Shown: positions 25,476 through 35,100 of the stretch, piece by piece | How the letters are laid out: each line of letters opens with the position of its first letter | How positions within the stretch are numbered: position 1 is the first letter of the stretch | From: Terriglobia bacterium | GTDB lineage: Bacteria > Acidobacteriota > UBA6911 | Length of the DNA: 64,000 nucleotides | Assembly: GCA_020072565.1 (NCBI GenBank) | Contig: JAIQGI010000005.1 | Location: 1 to 64,000, forward strand | Direction of reading: 5' to 3' | Made by a program: the position numbers and the translations under genes | Notes under the pieces: model-generated | Database searches by the model: none | The model's input: only the letters and a program-made list of their open reading frames with translations | What the model was told of the DNA's origin: nothing

Positions 25476-27572
25476 ATGAGGCTGATCGCGACAGCAACTC
25501 TGTTTTTATGGACTATTGCTTCGGAAGGGCAGCAGGTCGGCCAGAACGCGCCCATGACCGCGACGCCGCAGACCACGTTTAAGACGAGCACCCAACTTGT
25601 GATCGAGAACGTCGCCGTCACGGACAAAAGCGGCAACTCGATCGAGGGCTTGACAGCCAAGGATTTCACGGTCACGGAAGACGGCGTGCCCCAGGAGATC
25701 ACTGTCTTTGAATACCAGAAGCTGCCTGAGGCTCCGGACACGACCCCGACGTTGGAGCCAGTCCGGCCGATACTCCTCGATAAGCTGCCTCGCACCCAGA
25801 TCTCGCCCGAAATGTCGGGTAAGATCAAATACAGCGATCGTCGCCTCCTGGCACTGTACTTCGACATGACCGCAATGCAGTCTCCCGACCAGCTGCGCGC
25901 GCTAAACGCGGCCATCAGGTTTGTGCACACGCAGATGACGCCTGCGGACCTGATATCGATGTTCATGTTTTCCGGTGGCGCGGTCCGCGTGCTGTCGGAC
26001 TTTACCGCCGATCGGGACCGGCTGCTGAGCATCATCGAGACCATGATCGTCGGCGAAAATGAGAACGCCGAGGCGATCCCGGACGATGCGGACACCGGCG
26101 CGGCCTTCGGCCAGGACGACAGCGAGTTCAACATCTTCAACACCGATCGCCAGCTGGCCGCGCTCCAGACAGCAGTGAGCTATCTATCAACTCTGAGCGA
26201 GAAAAAATCGCTTATTTATTTCGCCAGCGGCTTGAGGCTGAGCGGCGTCGATAATCAGGCGCAATTGCAGGCTACTATCAACGCCGCGATCCGCGCGGGG
26301 GTCTCTTTCTGGCCGATCGACGCGCGCGGCCTGATGGCTCAGGCTCCCATGGGAGACGCCACCCGGGGATCGCCGGGCGGCGTGTCGATGTATACGGGCG
26401 GCGCCGCCATGGCGATGATGACGAACTTCCAGAGGTCACAAGATACGCTGTGGGCCCTGGCAGCCGATACCGGCGGTAAGTCTCTGCTCGACAGCAACGA
26501 CCTGGCGCGGGGAATCGTCGAGGCGCAGAAAGCCACCTCCAGCTATTACATCATCGGTTATTACGCCAGCAACGCGGCTCTGGACGGCAAATTCCGCCGG
26601 ATTAGGATCTCGCTCAACAACGGGCAGCCCGCCTCTTTGGACTATCGCCAGGGCTATTATGCCGGCAAACTGTTCGAGAAGTTTACCGCTGCAGACAAAG
26701 AAAGGCAGCTGGAGGAAGCGCTGATGTTGGGCGATCCGATCACGGAGCTCACCATCGCCATGGAGATCGACTACTTCCAGCTGAACCGTGCCGAATACTA
26801 CGTACCGCTGGTGGTGAAGATTCCTGGGCGGGAGCTGGCGCTGGCCCGGCGCAGCGGCGCCGAGCACACGCTTATTGATTTTATCGGCGAGGTGAAGGAC
26901 GACTACGGCACGACCATCCGGAACGTGCGCGACAAGGTGGACATCAAGCTGAGTGACGCAACCGCCGCGGAACTGGCGAAACGTCCGATTCAATACGACA
27001 CCGGTTTTACCCTTCTTCCGGGAAAATACAAGATCAAGTTTCTGGCGCGCGATGCCGAAACCGGCAGAATCGGGACTTATCAGACCAACTTCACGATCCC
27101 GAATCTGAACCGGGAGGAGATACGGATTCCGATCAGCTCGGTGGTTCTGAGCAGCCAGCTTGTCTATCTCCGGGATGCTCTTTATAGCGTAGGGAAAGAC
27201 AAGGCTCGGGAAAAGATCAATGCCGTGAATCCCCTGGTGCATGAGGGGATGAAGCTGATTCCCAGTGTGACGCGGGTGTTCAGCCAATCCCGGGACATGT
27301 ACGTCTATCTGCAGGCTTACGACCGGGCCACGCCAAGCCTCCAGCCGCTGGTGGCATATGTTACTTTCTTCAGAGGGCAGACCAAGGCGTTTGAAACGGC
27401 GCCGCTCGAGGTGACCGACACTCCCGGCCCCGTTTCGAAGGCGATGGATTTGCGGTTCAGCTTATCTCTCAGCAAACTACCTCCCGGCGAATACATCTGC
27501 CAGGTAACGGTGATCAGCCCGAGCGGCCGGAAAGTCGCATTCTGGCAAGCCCCGATCATGCTCATCCAATAG
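25476..27572 (+). CDS. VWFA-related acidobacterial domain protein (TIGR03436)
   Basis: This 698-residue secreted protein has a signal peptide (about 1-19), a family opening domain (TQLVIENVAVTDKSGNSIEG, TAKDFTVTEDGVPQEITVFE at 38-82) and a von Willebrand A-like domain (about 122-400) in which the first metal site reads DMTAMQ at 130 instead of the classical DxSxS. The YYIIGYYASNAALDGKFRRI block and GYYAGK follow, and the C-terminal 250 residues form beta-rich segments. ATG 25476 follows the receptor stop by one base, with GAGG upstream, so the two are co-translated. VWA domains usually mediate protein contacts; association with the receptor is suggested only by context. Confidence 0.88.
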   Translation: MRLIATATLFLWTIASEGQQVGQNAPMTATPQTTFKTSTQLVIENVAVTDKSGNSIEGLTAKDFTVTEDGVPQEITVFEYQKLPEAPDTTPTLEPVRPILLDKLPRTQISPEMSGKIKYSDRRLLALYFDMTAMQSPDQLRALNAAIRFVHTQMTPADLISMFMFSGGAVRVLSDFTADRDRLLSIIETMIVGENENAEAIPDDADTGAAFGQDDSEFNIFNTDRQLAALQTAVSYLSTLSEKKSLIYFASGLRLSGVDNQAQLQATINAAIRAGVSFWPIDARGLMAQAPMGDATRGSPGGVSMYTGGAAMAMMTNFQRSQDTLWALAADTGGKSLLDSNDLARGIVEAQKATSSYYIIGYYASNAALDGKFRRIRISLNNGQPASLDYRQGYYAGKLFEKFTAADKERQLEEALMLGDPITELTIAMEIDYFQLNRAEYYVPLVVKIPGRELALARRSGAEHTLIDFIGEVKDDYGTTIRNVRDKVDIKLSDATAAELAKRPIQYDTGFTLLPGKYKIKFLARDAETGRIGTYQTNFTIPNLNREEIRIPISSVVLSSQLVYLRDALYSVGKDKAREKINAVNPLVHEGMKLIPSVTRVFSQSRDMYVYLQAYDRATPSLQPLVAYVTFFRGQTKAFETAPLEVTDTPGPVSKAMDLRFSLSLSKLPPGEYICQVTVISPSGRKVAFWQAPIMLIQ

Positions 27573-27769
27573 CGCGCAACGCCGCTACAATCCAGGCTCC
27601 GCCCGGTATTAGAAGCTCGCTCCGGCCACGCCCACAAGCGTGTCCTCCTGCCCTGCTCGAAGCCGGCAACGGCCCCTCGATCCGCGGAGGCGCATCCATC
27701 TTCATATGCGCTGGCCCCACCGACAAGGAAGTGGCAGAAATCCGAGAAGGAACGATCCCGCCCGCTGCA

Positions 27770-27990
27770 TCGCGGATGCGGCGGGAGCGGTCGGCGGCTG
27801 CTACACTCTCGGCTACTACACGAAGAACACCGCGAGCGACGGAAGGTACCGCCGCGTGAAGGTGATGCTCGCCGATCGGGTCGCAGCGGACCTGTCCTAT
27901 CGCCAGGGGTACTACGGCGAGAAGGACTACAGCAAGTTCAACGCCTTTGACAAGGAGCGCCAGTTCGCCGAGGCGCTCAGGCTCACCAAA
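27770..27990 (+). pseudogene. Fragment of a second VWFA-related gene
   Basis: The frame reads GGCYTLGYYTKNTASDGRYR, then ADRVAADLSYRQGYYGEKDY and FDKERQFAEALRL. It aligns with the middle of the VWFA protein just upstream (YYIIGYYASNAALDGKFRRI, LDYRQGYYAGKLF, ADKERQLEEALML) but has no start, no N-terminus and no C-terminus. It is joined directly to the thioredoxin-like tail at 27991. Bases 27573-27769 contain only unrecognisable sequence. Confidence 0.75.
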
Positions 27991-28197
27991 CGATTCTCCC
28001 TTGCCCTCCTCACAGTGGATGGACGACGACTGAGTACGGGTTCATGTTGTCGCCCACGACGGTGCTGCTGGACCAGCAAGGCCGCGCGATCATGCGGCAC
28101 ATTGGATTCAGCCTCGCACGCGTGCGCGCGATCGAGGCAGGAATCAACAGATTGCTGCTGCAGGGAACGAAAGCGAGGTAAGGCGCTTTGCTTTCTC
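27991..28197 (+). repeat. 207-bp repeat, copy 1: thioredoxin-like gene tail
   Basis: This block is nearly identical to 41503-41710. One frame reads EYGFMLSPTTVLLDQQGRAI then MRHIGFSLARVRAIEAGINR and a stop at about 28180. The pattern PTTVLLDQQGR is that of the cis-proline and following strand of TlpA/redoxin-type thioredoxin folds, but the catalytic N-terminus is missing in both copies. Each copy lies just beyond the stop codon of a minus-strand ADOP gene. Confidence 0.7.
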
Positions 28198-28263
28198 TTG
28201 GTGAGGTAGTGCTCTGCCAATCGATGACGCGCGTGACGGGCCTGCGCCATCCTGTCCAATGAG

Positions 28264-30813
28264 TCACTCCGACTTGAGCGCGGCCATGGGATCGATCCGG
28301 ATTACCCGCGACGTTGCGAACCAGATCGCTGCCAAGGCCGTCAGCGTGAGCAGCAGGACCCCGAGGATGCACGTTTGCATGCGGAGGGGTTCCGAGGACG
28401 ACATCAGGCTCGTCAAGAATTTTCCGGAAACGATTGCACCTGCGACACCCGCGCACATCCCCGCGATCACCGGAACCATGCCTTGTCGCACGATAGCAGC
28501 GCGAATTTTTCCGGGCGCTGCACCAATGGCAATGCGAACGCCAATCTCGTGCGTCCGCTGAGTTACCGAGTAAGAGGCCACGCCGTAGATGCCGATCGCC
28601 GCCAACACCATCGCAAATACGCCTAAAAACAGTATGGCGGTCGTGTAGAAGCGCGGTCGCAACAGGTTGCCGCTCAGGCGTTGGTCCAGGGTTGCCGCGT
28701 CATAGATAGGGATGCGAGGATCAACGCCCTGCACAGCTGTCCGGCACGCCTGCAGATACGCATCGGCCCGCCCGCGAACCCGCGCGACAAACGTCAAATA
28801 CCCGGGAGCGGACTTTTCTTCCAGGGGTTGGTAGATCAGCATGTTCTGCTTCGATGCCGGACCGCCCAACCAGATATCGCGTACCACTCCGACAATGGTG
28901 TACGGGACTTTTCCCAGATAACCCCTGGTCCCGACAATTCGGGTGCCAAGACCGCTTCGCTGCGCAAAGGACTCGTCCACAATGACGACATGATCCCTTG
29001 CAGCATATTCCGCGGCTGTAAAGTCGCGGCCGGCGACGAAGTGTATTCCCATGGCTCCGAAATATCCGGAAGTGACCGTATTGCCCACGACGTGACCGGA
29101 CACCATGGCGCCGGACTCGCTCGACATGTTAGTGTTGAGCAATCTCCAATCACTGTCTATGAGCGGCAGGTACCTGACTGCTCCGGCCGATTCGACGCCC
29201 GGCGTCGCCCTGAGGCGCTCCAAAGCGGCGCTGTAGAACTGAAGCTCGCGGTTCTTATCGTAGATCCCCGCCACAGAAGCTCGCATGGTCACAACCTGAG
29301 TGGTTTGGTATCCAAGATCGGCACCGAGCAGCTTCAGGAAGCTGCGGCCCATCATGATGCACCCGGCGAGCAGGGCTACTGTCAGCGCCGCCTGCAATGC
29401 CACCAGTGAGGTGCGCACCTTGCCTGGGCCCGAGCCGGCCACGCCAGGCTGGCTGCGGATAATCTCATCCACAGGTTGCATGCGACGGATTGTCAGCGCG
29501 GGAAGCAACCCAAAAATCACACCAGTGCCCACGGTCGCTGCCGCCATGAACGCCAGCACGCGCCAGTCGAGCACAACATATGACTGCGCGGCCAGCGGAG
29601 CGGGTTCGAAGCGGGTGGCCAAAGCCGACGCCCACCAGGCCACCGGCAATCCGAGGATCGTGCCGAGAAGCGTCAGAACGGTAGCTTCCGTAATCAACTG
29701 CTGGAGGAGCCGGGAACGGCTCGCCCCAAGCGCAGCGCGGATGCTCATTTCCAGACGGCGCTCGTTAGTGCGGGAAAGCAGCAATTGCGCGACGTTTGCG
29801 CAGGCAATACAGAGCACAAGCAGTACCGCAGCAAACAGCACGGCTGAGGCACGGCTTACCGGTCCGGCCAGTTCATCCCGGAGCGGCATGAACCGGGCAT
29901 TTCGCATCATGAATTCGATGTTTCTCTGAGGATATACACGACGAAGCTCTGTGGTGAACATCGCCTTCGCCTGCGGCATGGGAATGCCCGGCTTCACGCG
30001 GCCGACGATGTCCGAGTCCCACACGCCATAGCCTCGCGGCAGCCCCTTGGGTACAGCCGCCCACATGCTGGTACGGCTCGGATAATCGAAGCCACGGGGC
30101 GCTATGCCGATCACGGTGAGCGGCACGCCATTCACGCGCACCGTCGAACCGAGCACGTCCCGATCGCCGCTCCAAAAATCACGCCACAGCCCGTAGCCGA
30201 TCACGACGACACCGGGGCCGCGTGTATCTTCGTCCGGCGCGAAGGCACGGCCCAACTCCGGCTCGACGCCCAAAACCTGGAAGAAGTTGCTGGAAACCTC
30301 CGTAACGGTGACGCGCTTCGCCTCGGCACCCCGATCCAAGTTCACCTCTAACGTCGAGGTTTCCGCTGCTTCCGCGAGATATGCGCTGTGATTTCCCCAG
30401 TCCTTCACTTCACCTTGACCGCGGAAACGGAACATCCAAATCTGCACCAGTCTCTCCGGTTCGCGGAAGGGCAGGCTCCGGAATAGCACGCCGTTCAGAA
30501 CGCTGAAGACGCCGGTGGTGACACCGATGGCCATGGCCAAAGCGATCACGGCGAGGCCGGTTGCCAGGGGGCGCCGCCAGTAGACGCGGGCGGATGTTCG
30601 CACATCCTGCGACACTTCGTGCCCGATCTCCGTCGGAATCGAGACAGCCAGATCGCAGAGCACGCGCGCCCAGAAAGCGAGGAGCGCCGGCCGGCCGCGA
30701 ACTCCGCGATAGTCATCCTGAAACTGGAGTTGCAGGAGCGCCGCATATTCCTCACGGAATCGGGCAGGGTATAGCCGCAGCAGAAGGCGATAGAGCCGGG
30801 ACGGGTCGCTCAT
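28264..30813 (-). CDS. ADOP-family permease of a divergent N-terminal type (849 aa)
   Basis: The N-terminus differs from the other copies in the window: LYRLLLRLYPARFREEYAAL and LQFQDDYRG replace the HLE/EARR/GG module, which makes the protein about 40-60 residues shorter. TM1 lies at about 84-104. The first FtsX domain contains IACANVAQLLLSRTNERRLE, the second THEIGVRIAIGAAPGKIRAA, and the end is VIRIDPMAALKSE. The ATG is three bases after the stop of the PadR at 30817, whose last codons supply the ribosome site GAGGTGA. The gene ends close to the repeat and decayed genes at 27.6-28.2 kb. Confidence 0.92.
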   Translation of the reverse strand: MSDPSRLYRLLLRLYPARFREEYAALLQLQFQDDYRGVRGRPALLAFWARVLCDLAVSIPTEIGHEVSQDVRTSARVYWRRPLATGLAVIALAMAIGVTTGVFSVLNGVLFRSLPFREPERLVQIWMFRFRGQGEVKDWGNHSAYLAEAAETSTLEVNLDRGAEAKRVTVTEVSSNFFQVLGVEPELGRAFAPDEDTRGPGVVVIGYGLWRDFWSGDRDVLGSTVRVNGVPLTVIGIAPRGFDYPSRTSMWAAVPKGLPRGYGVWDSDIVGRVKPGIPMPQAKAMFTTELRRVYPQRNIEFMMRNARFMPLRDELAGPVSRASAVLFAAVLLVLCIACANVAQLLLSRTNERRLEMSIRAALGASRSRLLQQLITEATVLTLLGTILGLPVAWWASALATRFEPAPLAAQSYVVLDWRVLAFMAAATVGTGVIFGLLPALTIRRMQPVDEIIRSQPGVAGSGPGKVRTSLVALQAALTVALLAGCIMMGRSFLKLLGADLGYQTTQVVTMRASVAGIYDKNRELQFYSAALERLRATPGVESAGAVRYLPLIDSDWRLLNTNMSSESGAMVSGHVVGNTVTSGYFGAMGIHFVAGRDFTAAEYAARDHVVIVDESFAQRSGLGTRIVGTRGYLGKVPYTIVGVVRDIWLGGPASKQNMLIYQPLEEKSAPGYLTFVARVRGRADAYLQACRTAVQGVDPRIPIYDAATLDQRLSGNLLRPRFYTTAILFLGVFAMVLAAIGIYGVASYSVTQRTHEIGVRIAIGAAPGKIRAAIVRQGMVPVIAGMCAGVAGAIVSGKFLTSLMSSSEPLRMQTCILGVLLLTLTALAAIWFATSRVIRIDPMAALKSE

Positions 30814-30816
30814 GCG

Positions 30817-31179
30817 TCACCTCGCCAATTCCGGAAGGCAGCCTCTCTCATCGGCCAGGCGCACCAGCTCTCGCATGCGGGCGGCCTCCGCCTTAAGCAC
30901 CTGTAGTCCCAGCGACGTAATGCGGTAATACCGGCGGCGAGCGTCGTCCAGGTGCGGATCGGGCCGTTCTTCGGATTCTTCGATCCAGCCCCGTTCGAGC
31001 ATCGTGTTGATCGAGCCATAGAGCACGCCCGAGCCGAGGTTCATTTTCCCGCCTGTGCGCTGCAGGATCTCGCGCTTCAAAGCATACCCGTGCCGCTCTC
31101 CCTGGCTCAGAGACAGCAGCATGTAATAGAGATGCAACTTCAGGGGAAGGAAGACTTCCAATCGATTCAGTGTCTTCAT
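30817..31179 (-). CDS. PadR-family repressor of a divergent type
   Basis: This 120-residue PadR lacks the QGTLDLL motif of the other copies and reads LPLKLHLYYMLLSLSQGERH, GYALKREILQRTGG, GSGVLYGSINTMLERGWIEE and the wing DARRRYYRITSLGLQVLKAE. It pairs with the equally divergent ADOP at 28264, suggesting that regulator and permease subtypes have travelled together. ATG 31179 sits nine bases downstream of a palindrome that overlaps its promoter. No strong ribosome site is seen. Confidence 0.9.
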   Translation of the reverse strand: MKTLNRLEVFLPLKLHLYYMLLSLSQGERHGYALKREILQRTGGKMNLGSGVLYGSINTMLERGWIEESEERPDPHLDDARRRYYRITSLGLQVLKAEAARMRELVRLADERGCLPELAR

Positions 31180-31187
31180 AATACTAT

Positions 31188-31234
31188 TATGTCTAATTGA
31201 GACATAGTATGTCCATCCTGGGACAGGTTGTCAA
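31188..31234 (-). promoter_or_regulatory. Promoter with perfect PadR-type palindrome
   Basis: On the minus strand TTGACA (31234-31229) and CATACT (31211-31206) are 17 bases apart. Directly at the start-site region, TATGTCT-CAATT-AGACATA (31206-31188) is a perfect inverted repeat with seven-base arms. Position and ATGT/ACAT character fit a PadR autoregulatory operator. Confidence 0.75.
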
Positions 31235-32059
31235 GCTCAAACTCTCCCTTGTGTGTCGCCATAAGTACCATCGCGATTCCGTCCCCGGGGTTGCGCCCGC
31301 CGTTGCACAGGATGAATCTCTCCCACGACAGTCCAAAGTGGCAGATCTGGGATGGCGCCCATTGCCGATAGAATGAAAATCGGATGATGGCACAAAGTCG
31401 CGGTGACTTGGGCTGAATCGGTCTGAACACCAATAACGCTTCAGGCCGCCTGCTGCCAATCGTATCGATGATGCCGGCCGCCCATTCGCGGGAATGAGAT
31501 CACAGCAGCAGAAGTTTCAGAAGCTCTCCGTGAATTCTGGGAGCGCCCCAGGAGGAATTCTCAGACGCCATGCGGCGGGTCAGAGCTCGAACCTCGGCAT
31601 TGAGCTTTGGCCTACCAAGGATCTTTGCCCGCGACCGAAGCCGCCAGAACAAACGAAAGCCTGCTCGATGCCAAGCGACCACGGTCTCTGGCTTGACGAT
31701 GATCAGGACCTTGTTCCAGGCAGGCCATAACCGGCGGAGCAAAATCCAAAACACTCGGTCTTGGATTCGCAATCGCGGGCGAGGAGTTTTCCGCTTAAGC
31801 ACGCCCAGCTGCTGACGGAGAGCAAGGATCTCAAGAGCGAGACTGCAACGGGAACGGAAAGAGACACTGAGGCAGTTCAGGAACCCAATCACAAATGCAA
31901 TCATGAGCTCAGATTTATAGCATGAGGTGCATTCCACTGTCTGCGTTAACGGCTTGAATTTGCAGCCCTACGAAGTTTTGGCGACACACAGGAAGTCATG
32001 TTCGGTCAGATGGTCGGCCTTTTGCCGGGACGAATCTATTAAATCCTCCGCGGGGTGAC
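31210..32059. other. Gene-poor stretch with transposase remnant
   Basis: Apart from the truncated transposase at 31500-31904 and the PadR promoter at the left edge, no gene is supported in these 850 bases. The open frames around 31200-31460 show no family motif. Confidence 0.5.
31500..31904 (-). pseudogene. Truncated IS transposase (integrase-core family), N-terminal part
   Basis: The frame encodes EILALRQQLGVLKRKTPRPR, RVFWILLRRLWPAWNKVLII, VKPETVVAWHRAGFRLFWRL, GRPKLNAEVRALTRRMASEN and WGAPRIHGELLKL. This is the N-terminal half of a DDE transposase common in Solibacter-type genomes. It stops at HGELLKL, before the catalytic core, so no DDE residue remains. ATG 31904 gives the likely original start. 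A second remnant of the same family at 50679 retains the catalytic half. Confidence 0.82.
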
Positions 32060-34702
32060 TTACTCACATCGGAGAGCGGTCATGGCATCGACTCTGGCTG
32101 CCCGGTGTGCAGGCAGGTACGTGGCAACCATGCCCACCAACGCCCAGAGCGTGCATGCGCTAATGTAGGTAGCCGGATCGGTAGTGGTGACACCAAACAC
32201 CATCTTCGACATCATCCTGTTCAGTATCAGTGCGCCGGCGACCCCGATGCCTTCGCCGACGAAAATCAACGAGAGACTTTGTCGGAGGAATAACCCTACG
32301 ACATTCGGCATTGCCGCGCCCAGTGCCAAACGGATGCCTATCTCATTTGTACGCGAGCTGACGGAATACGCCATGACGCCGTAGATCCCAATTGCCGCCA
32401 GAGCGACAGCGGCGACCGCGAAGATGCTGATTAGGAGCAGATTGAATCTTCGGGGCATGTCGGAGCGGGCCAGGCTCTGTTCAAGGGTCTCAATGCGTGT
32501 AATGGGCTGTTCCTTGTCGATCGACCACACGGTTTGCTTAACACCTGCGATTAAATCCGACGGGTTCCCGCTGGTGCGTATGAGAAGGCCACCGCCGATT
32601 GCTCCCCGAAACTGCGGGAAGAGGGTGTATATGCTCTCTTCCACCGGACCTTCCAGCCCACGGTGCCTGACATCATCTACGACACCAACAATGGTCGTCC
32701 ATTGCATTTCTGCTGGGTTCTTTGGCCGCGAGAAGGAGATCTTCTTGCCAATCGGGCTTTGACCGGGCCAAATGCTTTGTGCCGTTGCCCTGTTAATGAT
32801 GGCAACCGCGGGATATGTGCTGGGAACGTCCTGGTTCGTAAACGTGCGTCCCGCGATCTGCTGAATGCGAAGCACGCGAAAATAATCTGGGCTGACTGGA
32901 TGAATGTTGAGCTCGACAGGTGCTTCCCTGGCCTCCACATATATCCTGACAGGCATGCCTCCCGAAAAGGGAATGGAACCAATGGCTGCGGTGTCCGCAC
33001 CCGGCAACTGTTCTAACTTTTCCAGGAGCTGCAGATAGGTTTGCTGTATGAGGTTTGAGTCATATACTTTCCCTTTCAGGTATTTGCTGCCGCTCGGGGA
33101 AACACGCAAAGTGAGCACGTTCCCGGGATCGAACCCGGATGGGACTCCATGCAATCGGATGAAGCTATTGATCAGCAGGCCGGCGGCAACGAGCAGCACC
33201 AGCGACAGAGAGATCTCTACCACTACCAGCAACCGACTGAAGCGGCGCCGCCGAGTTCCCGGAGATCTGGTCTCTTTCAAACCTGGCACCAAATCGGCCC
33301 TTGACCCTTGGAATGCGGGTACGATGCCGCAGACGAGTCCCGTGATCAGGGAGGCGGCTACCAGAAAAACGAAAACCGTCCAGTCAATGCCAATGGCGTC
33401 CAATCCCGGCAGGTTTTGGGGGCTCAGCCCAATCAAAGCCTTCAGACCCCACGAGGCAAGGACCAGTCCCAGCAAGCCGCCAAAGAACGCCAATAAGATA
33501 CTCTCTGTCAAGAGCTGTCGGACCAGCCGCGCTCTCACCGCTCCCAATGAGGATCGCACCGCCAATTCTCGCGAGCGGTTGGCACCGCGTGCAATCAATA
33601 GGCTCGCGACATTAGCACAGGCGATCAACAACACTAAAGCCACCGCCCCCGCCAGGACGAGGACCTGTTTGTGTACGTCGCCAACCACAACTTCATAGAG
33701 GGAAACCAGTTTGATGCCGCAGCCTGCATTAGTTTTGGGAAACTCTCTTTGGAGCCGCTGGGCTATCAGATCCATCTCAGCCTGTGCCCGTTCGATTACT
33801 ATATTCTGTCGAAGCCGCGCTATGACGATCAGCGTGTGACCCGATCTGGTTTGATCGGCTCTTGGGTCTTGCCGGAACCAGCAATCGATCGGACCTCGTA
33901 ACGCATCACCAATCGTAAATTCGCGCGGCAAAATCCCGATAATGCTGTAGCTCTTGCCATCCAAAGCAAGGGATTGTCCGATTGCACTTGGATCACCTCC
34001 TAAACGGCGCTGCCAGAGGTCATGACTGATAACCACCAAATAACTCTCCGCGGATTTATATTCCTCAGAAAACAGCCGCCCCACGGCAGCATGTGTTCCC
34101 ACAAGTGAGAAAAAGTCCGCAGTGACCGACATGGAGCCGACTTTTTCCGGAGCGCCTCCAGTGAGATTGACCTTGGAGTTCCTTACCGCGGCCATGCCGT
34201 CAAAGGAATGGGACGAGGATCTCCATTCGTCAAAGTCGGCGGGATCCGCATACGTCATGCTCGATTCTCTAGTGGTTTCAAATACCTGGACAAGACGTTG
34301 CGGATCTTTAAAGGGAAGCGAGTGCCACAGAACGCCATTGACAACGCTGAAGATCGCAGTATTGGCGCCGATGCCGAAAGACAATGTGAGGACTGCCGCC
34401 GCCGTGAAGCCCGGATTCTTGCGTAGAATCCGGAAGCCGTATCTGAAGTCTTGGAGCAAATCCTCGACAAGGCCGACACGGCGCATGTCCCGGCATTCTT
34501 CCTTGCGCAGTTCAATACCGCCCATGTCGATCATGGCACTGCGGCGAGCTTCCGTAGGAGACATGCCCTTGGCCAGGTACTGATCAATCTTCATTCCCAG
34601 GTGATACTGGAGCTCCGCGTCGAGATCCTCCTCGACTCGTCGCCGGCGGAAGAGCGAGCGCAGGCGCAACGGCACAGTGTAGAACCATTGCTCGAAGCGC
34701 AT
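32060..34702 (-). CDS. ADOP-family permease (880 aa)
   Basis: The N-terminal module reads LRLRSLFRRRRVEEDLDAEL, HLGMKIDQYLAKGMSPTEAR and RKEECRDMRRVG, like the ADOPs at 4961 and 7810 on the other strand. TM1 is at about 98-118. The first FtsX domain has ACANVASLLIARGANRSREL, the second TNEIGIRLALGAAMPNVVGL, and the end is PAHRAARVDAMTALRCE. Its start is two bases from the PadR stop at 34704, with GAGGAGG as ribosome site. The related PadR/ADOP pair at 4619-7690 lies in inverted orientation. Confidence 0.93.
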   Translation of the reverse strand: MRFEQWFYTVPLRLRSLFRRRRVEEDLDAELQYHLGMKIDQYLAKGMSPTEARRSAMIDMGGIELRKEECRDMRRVGLVEDLLQDFRYGFRILRKNPGFTAAAVLTLSFGIGANTAIFSVVNGVLWHSLPFKDPQRLVQVFETTRESSMTYADPADFDEWRSSSHSFDGMAAVRNSKVNLTGGAPEKVGSMSVTADFFSLVGTHAAVGRLFSEEYKSAESYLVVISHDLWQRRLGGDPSAIGQSLALDGKSYSIIGILPREFTIGDALRGPIDCWFRQDPRADQTRSGHTLIVIARLRQNIVIERAQAEMDLIAQRLQREFPKTNAGCGIKLVSLYEVVVGDVHKQVLVLAGAVALVLLIACANVASLLIARGANRSRELAVRSSLGAVRARLVRQLLTESILLAFFGGLLGLVLASWGLKALIGLSPQNLPGLDAIGIDWTVFVFLVAASLITGLVCGIVPAFQGSRADLVPGLKETRSPGTRRRRFSRLLVVVEISLSLVLLVAAGLLINSFIRLHGVPSGFDPGNVLTLRVSPSGSKYLKGKVYDSNLIQQTYLQLLEKLEQLPGADTAAIGSIPFSGGMPVRIYVEAREAPVELNIHPVSPDYFRVLRIQQIAGRTFTNQDVPSTYPAVAIINRATAQSIWPGQSPIGKKISFSRPKNPAEMQWTTIVGVVDDVRHRGLEGPVEESIYTLFPQFRGAIGGGLLIRTSGNPSDLIAGVKQTVWSIDKEQPITRIETLEQSLARSDMPRRFNLLLISIFAVAAVALAAIGIYGVMAYSVSSRTNEIGIRLALGAAMPNVVGLFLRQSLSLIFVGEGIGVAGALILNRMMSKMVFGVTTTDPATYISACTLWALVGMVATYLPAHRAARVDAMTALRCE

Positions 34703-34703
34703 A

Positions 34704-35039
34704 TTAAGCCTCCTCTAGTTGCACAACGCTCGAAATCGCTGTCGAAAGACGATTCCAGTCGGCGGCTTCTCTCTCGAGCTGCTTCTTGCCCAATCGGGTC
34801 AACGAATAGTACTTGGCGCGGCGATTATTCTCACTGGGCTTCCATTCCGCCCGGATCCAGCCTTGCTGTTCTAGTTTGTGCAGGGCCGGATACAGTGATC
34901 CGTCGCTGACCTGTAGGATATCCCCAGAGACTTGCTTAAGCCTTTGTCCGATTGCCCAGCCGTTCAACGGCGACAATGCCAGGATTTTCAGGATCAGCAG
35001 GGCTAGCGTGCCTTGTACGAGATCAGCGGGCTTGCTCAT
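34704..35039 (-). CDS. PadR-family transcriptional repressor
   Basis: This 111-residue protein (MSKPADLVQGTLALLILKIL at the start) has SDGSLYPALHKLEQQGWIRA and the wing RAKYYSLTRLGKKQLERE. It is the closest match in the window to the PadR at 4619. ATG 35039 was chosen over an upstream start at 35081 because GAGGGAA precedes it and the upstream codons lie in the promoter. It is co-transcribed with the ADOP at 32060. Confidence 0.93.
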   Translation of the reverse strand: MSKPADLVQGTLALLILKILALSPLNGWAIGQRLKQVSGDILQVSDGSLYPALHKLEQQGWIRAEWKPSENNRRAKYYSLTRLGKKQLEREAADWNRLSTAISSVVQLEEA

Positions 35040-35063
35040 TTTGTTCCCTCGGTTAGCGAGATG

Positions 35064-35100
35064 AGTGTACGCACATTCCACTCGGTAAGCAAGGGGAAAG
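35064..35100 (-). promoter_or_regulatory. Promoter of PadR gene at 34704
   Basis: On the minus strand CTTTCCCCTTGCTT (35100-35087) gives a -35 of TTGCTT, and TACACT (35069-35064) a -10 after 17 bases. The TTTCCCCTTG block is the same as that at 1147 and 4553, marking a shared promoter ancestry of this PadR subgroup. Confidence 0.65.
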
